Made by a program: the position numbers and the translations under genes. A stretch of 64,000 nucleotides of DNA from Sphingomonadales bacterium (GTDB lineage: Bacteria > Pseudomonadota > Alphaproteobacteria > Sphingomonadales > Sphingomonadaceae), in contig SBGG01000025.1 of assembly GCA_006226685.1 (NCBI GenBank), forward strand, positions 41,129 to 105,128. Reading direction: 5' to 3'. The stretch's first letter is position 1, and each line of letters starts with the position of its first letter. The notes under the pieces are model-generated. The model was not told where the DNA came from. It saw only the letters and a list, made by a program, of their open reading frames with translations, and did not search any database. Positions 1 through 8,126 of the stretch are shown one piece after another.

Positions 1-422
1 TCTTCGCGGCGACCATGTCGACGGCGGATTCGCTGGTGCTCAGTTGCTCGGCGGCGGTGACGCATGACCTGATGCCGGGCGGGGCCGAGCGTCCGTTGAT
101 GTTGAAATTCGCCACCGCGGCGGTGACGGCGCTGGCCCTCTGGATCGCGCTTCATGGCACCAGTTCGGTGTTCGATCTGGTGATTCTTTCCTGGTCGACG
201 CTCGCTGTCGCTTTCGGGCCGTTGCTTATCCTGCTGGCGCTGGGGCGGTCCGTCACGCAATGGCGGGCTATCCTGATGATGGCGGGAGCTATTGCCGTTG
301 CCTTGCTGTGGCGCGAGGCAGGATTGCAGAATGCCGTTTATGAAGGCCTGCCGGGGATAGTCGTGGGGCTGCTGATCGGAACCATCGGCGCCCGCCGCCG
401 GAAAATTCTGCCGCTTAGCTGA
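1..422 (+). CDS. putP: Na+/proline symporter, C-terminal fragment (cut by window start)
   Basis: The reading frame is already open at base 3 and encodes F-A-A-T-M-S-T-A-D-S, which matches the conserved 'MSTADS' segment in a late transmembrane helix of sodium:solute symporter (SSS) family proline transporters. It is followed by two to three further hydrophobic helices and a short basic tail (GARRRKILPLS). The family imports proline with Na+ across the inner membrane. Only about 140 C-terminal residues are present, so the start lies outside the window. The PutP assignment rests on one motif plus topology; another SSS-family transporter is possible. The downstream 250 bases up to the tRNA fragment hold no convincing gene. 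Confidence 0.75.
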   Translation, partial: FAATMSTADSLVLSCSAAVTHDLMPGGAERPLMLKFATAAVTALALWIALHGTSSVFDLVILSWSTLAVAFGPLLILLALGRSVTQWRAILMMAGAIAVALLWREAGLQNAVYEGLPGIVVGLLIGTIGARRRKILPLS

Positions 423-670
423 CCGAAAAGGTGCATGCTTCCAGGAAAAGAGACAGGTGACGGTGCCGCCAAGAGAGAGGGCTGATCCCGGCATTCATTC
501 CTGATCATGATAGGGCGCAGGCGAGTCTTTCTGGTCGCAATTCGCCGGCCACCGATACATTTCCATGCTCTTCCATCCGTGGCCAGAAGCGGTGGAGAGG
601 AAATGCTGCGGTTGAACGGAGTGAAGGCGAGCCCCGGCAATGGTGGGCAGATGGCATCGCGCCAATAAAA

Positions 671-715
671 TGGTGCCGCAGAAGGGACTCGAACCCCCGA
701 CCCCAACATTACGAA
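671..715. repeat. attL: 45-bp direct repeat, displaced 3' half of tRNA-Thr
   Basis: Bases 671-715 are identical to 11128-11172, the 3' half (CCA end through the anticodon loop) of the intact minus-strand tRNA-Thr(CGT). Identity stops abruptly at both sides (670 is A, 11127 is G; 716 is A, 11173 is T). This is the classic scar of a tyrosine recombinase that integrates into a tRNA gene and re-creates its 3' end. It marks the left boundary of the element. Confidence 0.93.
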
Positions 716-926
716 ATCATGTCTATGATTCAGGAAATTCTATTTAATTCAGTATGATAATGCCAATAGTAAGTGGTAATTTCTGATTTACCCAGCGACG
801 ACCAAAGCGCATGCAAGAAGCTGCTTTCACCGTTTCCTATCGAAAGCACTTTGGTAGGATGCGAGTTCGAAAAGTGACCTCACGCGGACCTACTCACGCG
901 CGATTTACAACATGGCGATCGAATGA

Positions 927-2105
927 TTACTCATCAGGTCCAGCAGGCTTCAAAATTTCGCCAATCCGGTCCACCCCCTCCTGATACCAGAACCATTGCC
1001 CACCGAGTTGAATAGCCAGGCCTTTGGCGGGTGCCTTTAGATCTTCCGACTTCCAAGCCTGCGTAAACGTGTGAGAAGTCACATTAGGTATGCCTTGGTC
1101 GAGCAGCATTTGGATGGCTTCAGTCATGCGAAATTTGGGACGTTCGACATGCTTGATGGCCACTTCCACATTGGAGCCTACGGGGCTGAAAGAAACAGCT
1201 TGATCAGCCTTTTTTGAATTGTTGCTCACTTTGGGCACGACATAAACACGATAGGCGTAATCTGGATCGTTGAAATCCGCCGTTGACATGGGCGCTTCGA
1301 GTAGTGCGTTCACCGCCGCCACCGACTTCGCAACCGGTGCTTCACCCTTGATCATGTTCGGGGACTGAAGCGTGAGAGCCTGCAATTGGATTGTGAAAGC
1401 GAGGTCGTGAGAGAAGTCAAATTTTGCTCCAAATTTGTCTTTTGCATATTTGAGGAAGTTTAACGCCGTAGCTTGAAGCTTCGCCTGTACGTCATCATTT
1501 ATGTCCTCATTCGATCTGTGTTCAACCTCGTTGCGAATTGCGATTATATATCGAAGATTATTTACCTGGCCCTTCGTCAAATTACATTCTGGCCGTTCAA
1601 GGCTGTAGCTTAAATCCCAATGCTTCTCTTTGCCATCGATGAGAATGGGCGTTCCGTCCGGATTTAAGTAAACTGGCTTGATCTTGCTTTGGGCAAAACG
1701 TGCATGAAGTAGATGGGTCCAAGCGATCACTGCCAAGACGATGAATGTTTCTGACCTCGTGACGATCATGTTATTGTTATAAACCATGATGGCGGTTTTC
1801 ATGATTTCAACCGCTTTGTGGACCTGCGCCGAAATAGGGTCCGTGTCACAAAATCCGAGCTTGTCGGCCAACGCAGCTATTTTTGCGTAATCATAAAGAA
1901 GTCTATCTATTTCCTTTTCCGACGCGGGTTCCGTATCGACGTACCTCTGCTTGAGGTTTTTACGAATCGATCCGATTTCTCGATGATTTATGTTGCGATC
2001 AAGATAACTGAAAATCGACAAAATCTGCTGATCATTAAATTGTCTATGAACGATCAAACCTTTGATCAGAGAAATTTCCCTGTCCGACAGGACCAACTTC
2101 GCCAT
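927..2105 (-). CDS. HEPN/DUF3644-like protein, candidate defence RNase
   Basis: This is a 392-residue soluble protein. Its N-terminal ~50 residues look like a helix-turn-helix (LSDREISLIKGL, then helical segments). Residues about 95-215 form an all-helical region resembling DUF3644/HEPN proteins: a Y-x-N-x3-I-x-T-R-S-E-x-F segment, an 'AWTHLLHA' helix and, at 191-196, RNEVEH. That is the R-x4-H signature of catalytic HEPN ribonucleases. The C-terminal part (about 325-385) may be a second DNA-binding fold. An AGGG-type ribosome site precedes ATG 2105. It is transcribed divergently from the HNH nuclease gene, with a shared 111-bp intergenic promoter region. Known biology: HEPN proteins act in toxin, abortive-infection and restriction systems. 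Function here is inferred; RNase activity is untested. Confidence 0.7.
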   Translation of the reverse strand: MAKLVLSDREISLIKGLIVHRQFNDQQILSIFSYLDRNINHREIGSIRKNLKQRYVDTEPASEKEIDRLLYDYAKIAALADKLGFCDTDPISAQVHKAVEIMKTAIMVYNNNMIVTRSETFIVLAVIAWTHLLHARFAQSKIKPVYLNPDGTPILIDGKEKHWDLSYSLERPECNLTKGQVNNLRYIIAIRNEVEHRSNEDINDDVQAKLQATALNFLKYAKDKFGAKFDFSHDLAFTIQLQALTLQSPNMIKGEAPVAKSVAAVNALLEAPMSTADFNDPDYAYRVYVVPKVSNNSKKADQAVSFSPVGSNVEVAIKHVERPKFRMTEAIQMLLDQGIPNVTSHTFTQAWKSEDLKAPAKGLAIQLGGQWFWYQEGVDRIGEILKPAGPDE

Positions 2106-2216
2106 AACCCTGCCCCCTCATCACGACATTTATACATGCGGTGTTCTGATGGATATTCCCGAAATGATGAAATAGGCGATAATCTGCGCCTCTCTGCTCT
2201 CTTGTTAGGATAATTG

Positions 2217-3059
2217 ATGGTCATTATACCAGATTTGAAACCTACCCAACGTCTCCATGTTTTCGATCTGGTTGAGGAGGCCGGGTTCGATGTGACGGAC
2301 TGGGTAGAAAGCTCGAATGATCCGCGCGGCCCTAAGGCAAATCCGAAATATTGTTATGAGTGGTCATTTATCCAGTCGGGCAAGCTGGTGATCCTGAACC
2401 TGTGGTATTCGGCCATGCGCGAGGAAGGCGGCCTTATCGTGCAGCGCGGCAATTTTCGCGAAGACGCCGAATATCATCGGACAATGACGCGGAAATCGTC
2501 TTGGGCCAAGCGTGCACTGCGCTCGGATGATGCGCTTCAGATCGCGTTGCGCGACAACCTACCTGTTCGCGTAATTATCAACGACGGCAAGCAGCGGAGC
2601 CGCGATGACCCTGAGCTGCGTCCGTCAAAGGTTACTGCCCGCGAACTTGATCCTGTGCCGTGGACCATCACCGGTTACGATTGGAAAACCGGCCAGCATG
2701 AACTGACGCGCGGTATCTTTGCACAACCATGCGTCGATCAATTCGACCTGGACCTTGCAGACAAAGCCGAACCGCAGCGCACGGAAGTCACTTCGACCCC
2801 GTTCATTCGTGATCCAGCCGTGCGGCGGCGCGTACTGCTACGATCGAAAGGCAAGTGCGAATTGTGCGGGCGTCAAGGCTTCGAGATGGCCAGTGGGGCG
2901 CTCTATCTGGAAACCCACCATGTCATTCCGTTGGCGTTGGGCGGCCCGGACAAGGACAGCAACGTGGTGGCCCTGTGCGCCGACGATCATCGCAGGGCAC
3001 ACTTCGCGTTGGCTCGCGACGAAATCGCCGAACGTCTGAAGACAATTGCCCGCACGTAA
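2217..3059 (+). CDS. HNH endonuclease
   Basis: This 280-residue protein carries a C-terminal HNH nuclease domain (about 205-268): CELC zinc ligands near residue 214, the H-H-V-I-P-L catalytic beta-hairpin near 234, the central 'GGPDKDSNVVALC' Asn segment, and a closing D-D-H-R-R-A-H. The N-terminal ~180 residues have no family I recognise and could be the specificity or sensing module. ATG 2217, preceded by AGGATAATTG, is preferred over the in-frame TTG at 2214. The gene is divergent from the HEPN gene inside the integrated element, which suggests a two-component defence or anti-competitor module. The nuclease call is firm; the substrate (phage DNA, modified DNA) is unknown. Confidence 0.85.
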   Translation: MVIIPDLKPTQRLHVFDLVEEAGFDVTDWVESSNDPRGPKANPKYCYEWSFIQSGKLVILNLWYSAMREEGGLIVQRGNFREDAEYHRTMTRKSSWAKRALRSDDALQIALRDNLPVRVIINDGKQRSRDDPELRPSKVTARELDPVPWTITGYDWKTGQHELTRGIFAQPCVDQFDLDLADKAEPQRTEVTSTPFIRDPAVRRRVLLRSKGKCELCGRQGFEMASGALYLETHHVIPLALGGPDKDSNVVALCADDHRRAHFALARDEIAERLKTIART

Positions 3060-3164
3060 CACCGTACTGCCATCCCCTCCGATGACAAAAAATAATGGAA
3101 GACTCCGGACCCGAGCCCCTGTCCTCCTGAAATCAAGAGAGCAGAGACCCGAGCCCGGAGCTCA

Positions 3165-3347
3165 TTAGTCGTCGATGGCGGTGGCCTGACCGTAGTCGCG
3201 CACCGACTCCCGGTTATACATGACGGTGTGGCACCTCTGACAGTGAACCGTCGATCTGTCCCTGACCGGCAGGCGCGACCACTTCACCCTATGACGCTGC
3301 CCGCACTTGGGACAGGTCATCTCGTGTACGCCTTCCTCAAACGCCAT
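3165..3347 (-). CDS. small zinc-ribbon protein overlapping integrase
   Basis: This 60-residue protein has two Cys pairs, CPKC and CQRC, separated by about 20 basic residues. This is a typical four-Cys zinc ribbon. The start codon lies inside the 3' end of the integrase gene (11-bp overlap), so the two are almost certainly co-transcribed and translationally coupled. Small zinc-ribbon or HTH proteins next to integrases sometimes serve as excisionases or regulators. I cannot assign that role from sequence alone. Downstream, a GACCCGAGCCC motif occurs twice (3108-3118 and 3146-3156) in the gap before the HNH gene's end. Confidence 0.6.
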   Translation of the reverse strand: MAFEEGVHEMTCPKCGQRHRVKWSRLPVRDRSTVHCQRCHTVMYNRESVRDYGQATAIDD

Positions 3348-4512
3348 TGCCCGCGCCTCCCCAATCGACGTTCAGGTTGGCGGCGCTTTTCTCAACTGCT
3401 TTAAGTAATGTATCATTCGCAAGATGAGAATACCGCTGAGACGACTTATAATCCTTGTGGCCGACGAGCTTACCTACGGTATATAGATCAACACCGGCCG
3501 AAACAGCAGAAGAACAGAACGAGTGCCTTAGATCATGTATTCTTAGATCGGGCATTCCTGCTGCTTTTCGTGCCGTATCCCAAGCGCGCTTTATGGTGTT
3601 GTAGGGCTTCTTCGTCTTGGGATTGGGTATCAGCCATTCGCATTTCTCCCAACGAGGCAGCTTGTCGATGACCGTCATCGCCTGGCTCGATAGCGGTACA
3701 TAGCGGGGCTCCCCGTTCTTCGTCTCGGGGATCAGCCACATGCCGCGTTCGAGATCGATATCCGCCCATTTCGCCTTGAGTAGTTCCATCTTTCTCGCTC
3801 CGGTAAGCAGCAGGAGGGCGACGATGCTGGCAAGCTGGGTGTTGTCGGATTGTGCTGCCTTTTCATGCAGACGAGCCGCTTCCTTGGGGGTGAGGAACCG
3901 TTCACGCGCATTATTGAATTTCTTGCGCGTCACATGCTTGACCGGATTCACCTCGGTACCGGGAACGCCCCAGCGATTGCCGAGCTCGAACGATCGGTTG
4001 AAGGTCATGCGGATGCGTTCGACGGTAGCAGGAGCAAGTCCCCCGGCCATCTTCTCGGCAAGCCATTTCGAGATATCCTGGGTCTTGATTTCGTCGAGAC
4101 GCATCTTGCCCCAGCGCGGCAGGATATGCAGGCGCAGGATCATTTCAGTCGATGCGTGCGACTTGATATAGGCCTCGGCATGTTCGAGGTGCTGCTTGGC
4201 AAGGTCGGAGTAGAGGCCAATGGCTTTCTTCTCCTTCTTCTCCGCCTGCGGGTTGCCGCCCAGGACGACTTCCGCTCTCAGTTTCGCCGCCGCCTTTCGA
4301 GCCTGTTCAACGGTGATATCTCCAAAGCGCCCTATCTTGTATTGGCGTTGGCGGCCGTTTGCATCGGTGAAGCGCAGGGCGAAGGTGCCGCCATTGGTCC
4401 TCTTTTCATATACGAAGCCGGGTATGTGAATGTCCCAGTGGTCGGTCTTGCGTTTTCCGGGCTCGCATTGAGCCGTCAAACAATATGCATGGTCGAGCTT
4501 TGCCTTTGGCAT
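3337..4512 (-). CDS. tyrosine recombinase, P4-type integrase
   Basis: This 391-residue enzyme catalyses site-specific recombination between the element and the tRNA-Thr attachment site. The N-terminal domain (to about 95) matches the DUF4102/Arm-binding domain of P4 integrases (FALRFTDANGR, YKIGRFGDIT, ARKAAAKLRA). A SAM-like core-binding domain spans about 100-190. Catalytic residues are visible: Arg240 in TGARKMEL, H-D-L-R-H (326-330), His352 in LVGHKDY and nucleophile Tyr361 in QRYSHL, so it appears active. Upstream, a 267-base gap separates it from the primase gene. Its stop overlaps the zinc-ribbon start. Confidence 0.93.
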   Translation of the reverse strand: MPKAKLDHAYCLTAQCEPGKRKTDHWDIHIPGFVYEKRTNGGTFALRFTDANGRQRQYKIGRFGDITVEQARKAAAKLRAEVVLGGNPQAEKKEKKAIGLYSDLAKQHLEHAEAYIKSHASTEMILRLHILPRWGKMRLDEIKTQDISKWLAEKMAGGLAPATVERIRMTFNRSFELGNRWGVPGTEVNPVKHVTRKKFNNARERFLTPKEAARLHEKAAQSDNTQLASIVALLLLTGARKMELLKAKWADIDLERGMWLIPETKNGEPRYVPLSSQAMTVIDKLPRWEKCEWLIPNPKTKKPYNTIKRAWDTARKAAGMPDLRIHDLRHSFCSSAVSAGVDLYTVGKLVGHKDYKSSQRYSHLANDTLLKAVEKSAANLNVDWGGAGNGV

Positions 4513-4682
4513 GGCTCTTTCTCCTTTCTAAAGTGATGTTGAGTGTGTGCCGCCAGAGCCGGGTTTGGGCACGCAAGGGGTGGGTCCGGCCGCTCGCGGT
4601 TTGGTGCGAGACGGGGCTCCAGCGGCTAAGTTTGGATGTGTCGGGCGAGGGAGCGGGAGGTGCCCCCAAGCGCCCAGTTCGC

Positions 4683-4780
4683 CAGTTTTGAGTTTGCCCG
4701 GCTTCCGGCCCGAACGAGTGGTGATGGCCCGGCGCGGGACGAAAACTGGGTGGGAGACAAAAATCCCGAAAACTGAAAAC
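4683..4780. repeat. AAAACTG repeats between integrase and replication gene
   Basis: The heptamer AAAACTG occurs at 4742-4748 and 4769-4775 and inverted at 4683-4689. A partial GAAAAC copy runs to 4780, at the stop of the replication gene. The 267-base gap has no other convincing content. Such repeats upstream of an integrase may be arm-type or excisionase sites; iteron use is another possibility. This is weak, because short motifs recur by chance. Confidence 0.3.
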
Positions 4781-6807
4781 TAGCCGTCAGTCAGCAGGCG
4801 ATAAACCTGTGCATTGTGGGCCTCGCGCGTGAATGACCAACGATGTTGGGTGGGGTCATCGCCGGTATAGCGTTCGATCACCTTCATCACCGCGTTTCGA
4901 CTGACATTGGCCTGTTCCGCCGTGGCGTTACGCAGGGCCATTTTTGTGTTCACGCCCTTGGTGATCTGCTCGGCAATGACGGCGATGATCTCCGCGTCGG
5001 ACCGCGTCCGTTCAGCGCGTTTGATGCCATCCACTTCCTCGGGATCGACCTTGCGCACCGAGGATAGGCGTTGGACGTACGAGATTTTCTCCTCCACTGA
5101 ATAGGCATAGACGACCGACCGAACGCCGCCGCCTCGGGACTTGTCCTGGGTAAACTCGATCAACTTCTCTCCGGGATTTTCGGTCGAGGGTAGTTCATCG
5201 ATGATATAGCCCGCATCGAAGTCATCGAGGATATCGCTCGTACCCGTAGGGATGGACTTGCCATTGTCGCCCTTGCGCTTGTTGACGTGGGCGAGCGCAA
5301 GCACTGTACCACCGGCGGAAACGAACTGGCGAACGACATTGGCGAATGCACTGGCCTGCTGCTTGTTCATCAGATCGGTGAATTTCTTGAGGGTGTCGAT
5401 CACGATAAAGAGCCCGCGCGCCGTTCCGCCATGGACCGCTTCGAGCATCAATGTTTCCAGTTTACCGATGCTGAAGCCGCTATGCCCCGGCACCAGCATA
5501 TGGACCCCGAATTCATCCAGTAGCCCTAACTTTGTGGCAATTCCCGCGCTATTGTCATCGGCATTGATGATATTCACCTTGTCTGGATCGATGCGGCCTT
5601 CCTCTATTGCCTGAAACAGCAGATGGAGAACGAGCAGCGTCTTTCCGACATTGTATCTGGCGTACCAGACGGTGGCCTCACCCTTGAGGCAGACATCACC
5701 AAGAAGGGGTGTGGTCGCCTGCGCCATGGCCTCATATTTTGCCGCTTGACCCGAGATACTGAATTTTCTGAACGGGTCGGCCTTGGCTTTGGGCTCAGGT
5801 GCGGGAACGGGAACAAATTCCGTCTCGCAGGGCTGGAATTTTTCCTCCATGATTGATGCGGTATCGGCCCCGCCATCACGTGCCATGGCAATCAGAGTGC
5901 CGACCGTTATCGGCTTGTCGACCGAACCTCGGAAGGATTTCCACTTGGCTTCGACATCGGCGCGGTCCTTGTAGCTTTTGCCATTTCGGCTCCAGGCTAC
6001 CGCGAGTTCCAGTCCCTCATCGCTGCCGCCGGTTTCGTGGTAGACCGCCATCAGGACATGCAGCCAGTCCTCATAGCCGCAATCGGGATCGATATGCTCC
6101 AGCAATTGCGAGAGCTTGGTAATGTCCGTTGTGGTCTCCGAGGGATCGAATTCCACATCATCGGGGACGGGGCGTGGGACTGGCCTGCCGTTATGTTGAA
6201 ATATGGCATCGACAAAGTCCTGCCCAACGGCGTTGAGCTCCTCCAAATTCTTGACGTCCAGGCGATAGAGCGACTTGTCCTTGCTTGGCACGAGGCAGAT
6301 CGAGTTTCTCTCCGCCTTGACATCGATACGCTCCGGATGCTTTTCCGTATCGTGAGAGTCAGGCTTGGCAAATGTGCCATCTTTCAGCCAATAGTGGTGA
6401 TGATAGCCACGTCGCGTTTTGACGATGAACGATGCCTTTACGCCGAACCGCTTTTCGATCTCCGCCAGCGCCCCTTGAGCCTCCGGCGTATCGGTATCGA
6501 GCACAAGCTGATTTTCACCAAGTATGGCTCCGACCTCATGCTCGGGATGTGCCTCCCAGTGTTGCCGGATGGCTTCCTTTGACACGCCGCCCATCCAGGG
6601 TTCGTATTTTGCGGCCGGTCGTTTCTGGCCCGGAACCATGGGTAGGACGACAGATCCGAAGTCTTGCCACCAGAGCGCGCCTTCAAGGTTCGATTTAAAC
6701 TCAGGCACATTACGCGGCCGGATGTCATCGATATCCAGATCGCGCAGGCTTATTGGCGCTTTGGGTGGTGGTGCGGGATTTCCACCCGCATTTGTAACAT
6801 TATGCAT
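4780..6807 (-). CDS. primase-polymerase / RecA-like ATPase replication protein
   Basis: This is a 675-residue multidomain replication protein. Residues about 40-205 form a bifunctional Prim-Pol (AEP) domain with an acidic L-D-T-D motif near 104 and GYHHHYW near 135. Residues about 235-305 match the PriCT-2 helical domain (DPDCGYEDWLHVLMAVYHET). A RepA/RecA-like ATPase follows, with Walker A ARYNVGKT (about 383-390) and a Walker B-like FIVIDTLKK. A C-terminal winged-helix-like part ends the protein. An in-frame extension to 6972 exists, but AGAGGAAATT just before ATG 6807 supports the shorter start, and the extension overlaps another small frame. It resembles replication proteins of P4-like satellites and small plasmids, implying self-replication after excision. 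Confidence 0.85.
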   Translation of the reverse strand: MHNVTNAGGNPAPPPKAPISLRDLDIDDIRPRNVPEFKSNLEGALWWQDFGSVVLPMVPGQKRPAAKYEPWMGGVSKEAIRQHWEAHPEHEVGAILGENQLVLDTDTPEAQGALAEIEKRFGVKASFIVKTRRGYHHHYWLKDGTFAKPDSHDTEKHPERIDVKAERNSICLVPSKDKSLYRLDVKNLEELNAVGQDFVDAIFQHNGRPVPRPVPDDVEFDPSETTTDITKLSQLLEHIDPDCGYEDWLHVLMAVYHETGGSDEGLELAVAWSRNGKSYKDRADVEAKWKSFRGSVDKPITVGTLIAMARDGGADTASIMEEKFQPCETEFVPVPAPEPKAKADPFRKFSISGQAAKYEAMAQATTPLLGDVCLKGEATVWYARYNVGKTLLVLHLLFQAIEEGRIDPDKVNIINADDNSAGIATKLGLLDEFGVHMLVPGHSGFSIGKLETLMLEAVHGGTARGLFIVIDTLKKFTDLMNKQQASAFANVVRQFVSAGGTVLALAHVNKRKGDNGKSIPTGTSDILDDFDAGYIIDELPSTENPGEKLIEFTQDKSRGGGVRSVVYAYSVEEKISYVQRLSSVRKVDPEEVDGIKRAERTRSDAEIIAVIAEQITKGVNTKMALRNATAEQANVSRNAVMKVIERYTGDDPTQHRWSFTREAHNAQVYRLLTDG

Positions 6808-6907
6808 AATTTCCTCTTGCCGATCGTGGGACCGGACTGAATCGGGTGTAAGAAAAATGGGGACGCCGATTCTCTCAGCGCCCCCACGGATGGTCTGCGA
6901 TTGCGGC

Positions 6908-7036
6908 TCAGGATCTGGGCCGCTCATCGCGTGAAGACGGCGACTCAGTTTCCGCCTTCGATAGTTTTTCAAGATGTTCGATCAGCGCACGCCAACCAGC
7001 AGCGATACGCGAACCGAACGAATTTTCGTTCATCAT
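6908..7036 (-). CDS. small hypothetical protein upstream of replication gene
   Basis: The frame encodes 42 residues (MMNENSFGSRIAAG..., ending ...ERPRS) and lies 100 bases upstream of the replication gene on the same strand. It is amphipathic with a helical, charged middle (ALIEHLEKLSKAE). Codon use is plausible for the element, but the ribosome site is weak. It could be a leader or copy-control peptide, or a chance ORF. Confidence 0.3.
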   Translation of the reverse strand: MMNENSFGSRIAAGWRALIEHLEKLSKAETESPSSRDERPRS

Positions 7037-7146
7037 GGTTGCTTTCAATCAAGGCCGGTCGCCTCCAGCATGTCAAAGAAGTCCTGGTAGCTGGCGAAGC
7101 ATGGAAGGCGCTGCCAGCCTGAAAGCCGTTACGATGGAAGAGGAAT

Positions 7147-7263
7147 ATGGCCTCGACGCAAGTGTGGCGTGTTCAGGTGAACAGCGCCCCCAATGCACTT
7201 GCTGAGGACTACCCGGCGGTGGTCGTAAACGCCGATTGCCGGATGCAGCTTATCTGGGTTTAG
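7147..7263 (+). CDS. small hypothetical protein, possibly truncated
   Basis: The frame encodes 38 residues starting MASTQVWRVQVNS and ending NADCRMQLIWV. GGAAGAGGA lies directly before the ATG, a good ribosome site. The 'YPAVVVNAD' segment faintly resembles the N-terminus of an alphaproteobacterial HNH family, which would make this a truncated remnant. That is speculative. Confidence 0.3.
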   Translation: MASTQVWRVQVNSAPNALAEDYPAVVVNADCRMQLIWV

Positions 7264-7348
7264 GGTCGATGGCTTTCAAGCTTTGGTAACAGGCTCACCC
7301 GAATTTTTTGCCCGTGGGCAACCTAGACGCACCGGAATGGGTGTAACT

Positions 7349-7618
7349 TTACTCGGTATTGGATGTTGTCCCTTTTCGATCGGGCCGGTTTGCCAGCGTG
7401 ATCGCGCCTCCGATCAAAAGGGAAATGATCGAAATGACAGGATATCTTTCCAAAAATTGCACCGCAATGGCGAGAGCGATGAAACCGAAGGTCTCGCGCG
7501 GTCTGTTCAGCATTCCCAGGAAGGCAAGGAAGACAAGCATGACCAGCAGCCCCTTCACTGCCATGCCGATGATCCCGAGCCATAGGAGTAGCCATAGGCA
7601 TCGATCGAAGAGTTTCAT
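7349..7618 (-). CDS. small integral membrane protein
   Basis: This 89-residue protein has about three hydrophobic segments (LWLLLWLGIIGMAV, LLVMLVFLAFLGML, then YPVISIISLLIGGAI) and a polar, basic C-terminus. ATG 7618 (MKLFDRCLW) is chosen because AAGGAATCTCCTC precedes it; longer in-frame starts lack a ribosome site. The leader contains an imperfect inverted repeat (CCTTCGGG/CCCGAAAGG). No family is recognised. The gene is unlinked to others by overlap and lies in the accessory part of the element. Confidence 0.55.
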   Translation of the reverse strand: MKLFDRCLWLLLWLGIIGMAVKGLLVMLVFLAFLGMLNRPRETFGFIALAIAVQFLERYPVISIISLLIGGAITLANRPDRKGTTSNTE

Positions 7619-7896
7619 GTGAGGAGATTCCTTTCGGGCAATAAAAAAGCGCCCCGAAGGACACAAATTTAAATAAAATATCCAATTTAACTTGGACAGA
7701 TTTCATTTTCTATGTCTATTATTGCGAATACATTTGACAGATACTGAGAAATGAAATATAGAGTGGGTCGAGTTTCGGGGCTTGCGAGAGCTCCGTAGCT
7801 GCTGTTGTAGGTTCGATTCCAGCCGTCTTTCTGGCTCCTATCGCCATTTTTCTAGCAGTTGTCGTTGTGGCAGCGGAAAGGATAAAAGGTGATTTT

Positions 7897-8058
7897 ATGG
7901 ATGAAAAGAAAGCTAAGAACGCGAAGAATTCTTTGCGTAAAAAGTCGGTAACAAGTAAGTGGTGGAAATTTTGTCGTAGATTATTTTGTGAAGTTTTACT
8001 GATATTCGTAGCGATAGGTTCCAGCATGACGGCAACGGTCGCCGGGCAGTATGCATAG
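7897..8058 (+). CDS. small single-pass membrane protein
   Basis: This 53-residue protein has a very lysine-rich start (MDEKKAKNAKNSLRKKS), then one hydrophobic helix (EVLLIFVAIGSSMTATVAG). ATG 7897 is preceded by AAAGGTGATTTT. A strong intrinsic terminator follows the stop within 5 bases, which supports a real, separately transcribed gene. The composition (basic head plus one helix) is compatible with a small toxin-like or holin-like peptide, but no known family is recognised. Confidence 0.5.
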   Translation: MDEKKAKNAKNSLRKKSVTSKWWKFCRRLFCEVLLIFVAIGSSMTATVAGQYA

Positions 8059-8062
8059 AAAG

Positions 8063-8088
8063 GGAGGCAGTAACGTTGCCTCCTTTTT
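8063..8088 (+). terminator. intrinsic terminator
   Basis: The stem GGAGGCA/TGCCTCC (8063-8069, 8077-8083) has a 7-base loop and is followed by five T. It ends the transcript of the small membrane protein gene at 7897-8058. Confidence 0.85.
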
Positions 8089-8126
8089 CATTTCTTCTGG
8101 CGCAATTGTGGCTGCGAAGCATGACT

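Larger units (their letters stand above)
6808..7348. other. 541-base stretch with only weak small ORFs
   Basis: The stretch lies between the replication gene and a minus-strand membrane protein. It holds two short frames listed separately (6908-7036 minus, 7147-7263 plus). I see no RNA gene or transposon end. It could contain the promoter of the replication gene and a replication origin, but no iteron series is evident. Confidence 0.4.

Noticed and set aside
6808..6972. N-terminal extension of the replication protein
   Set aside because: No ribosome site before ATG 6972, while AGAGGAAATT precedes ATG 6807; the extension overlaps another small frame.
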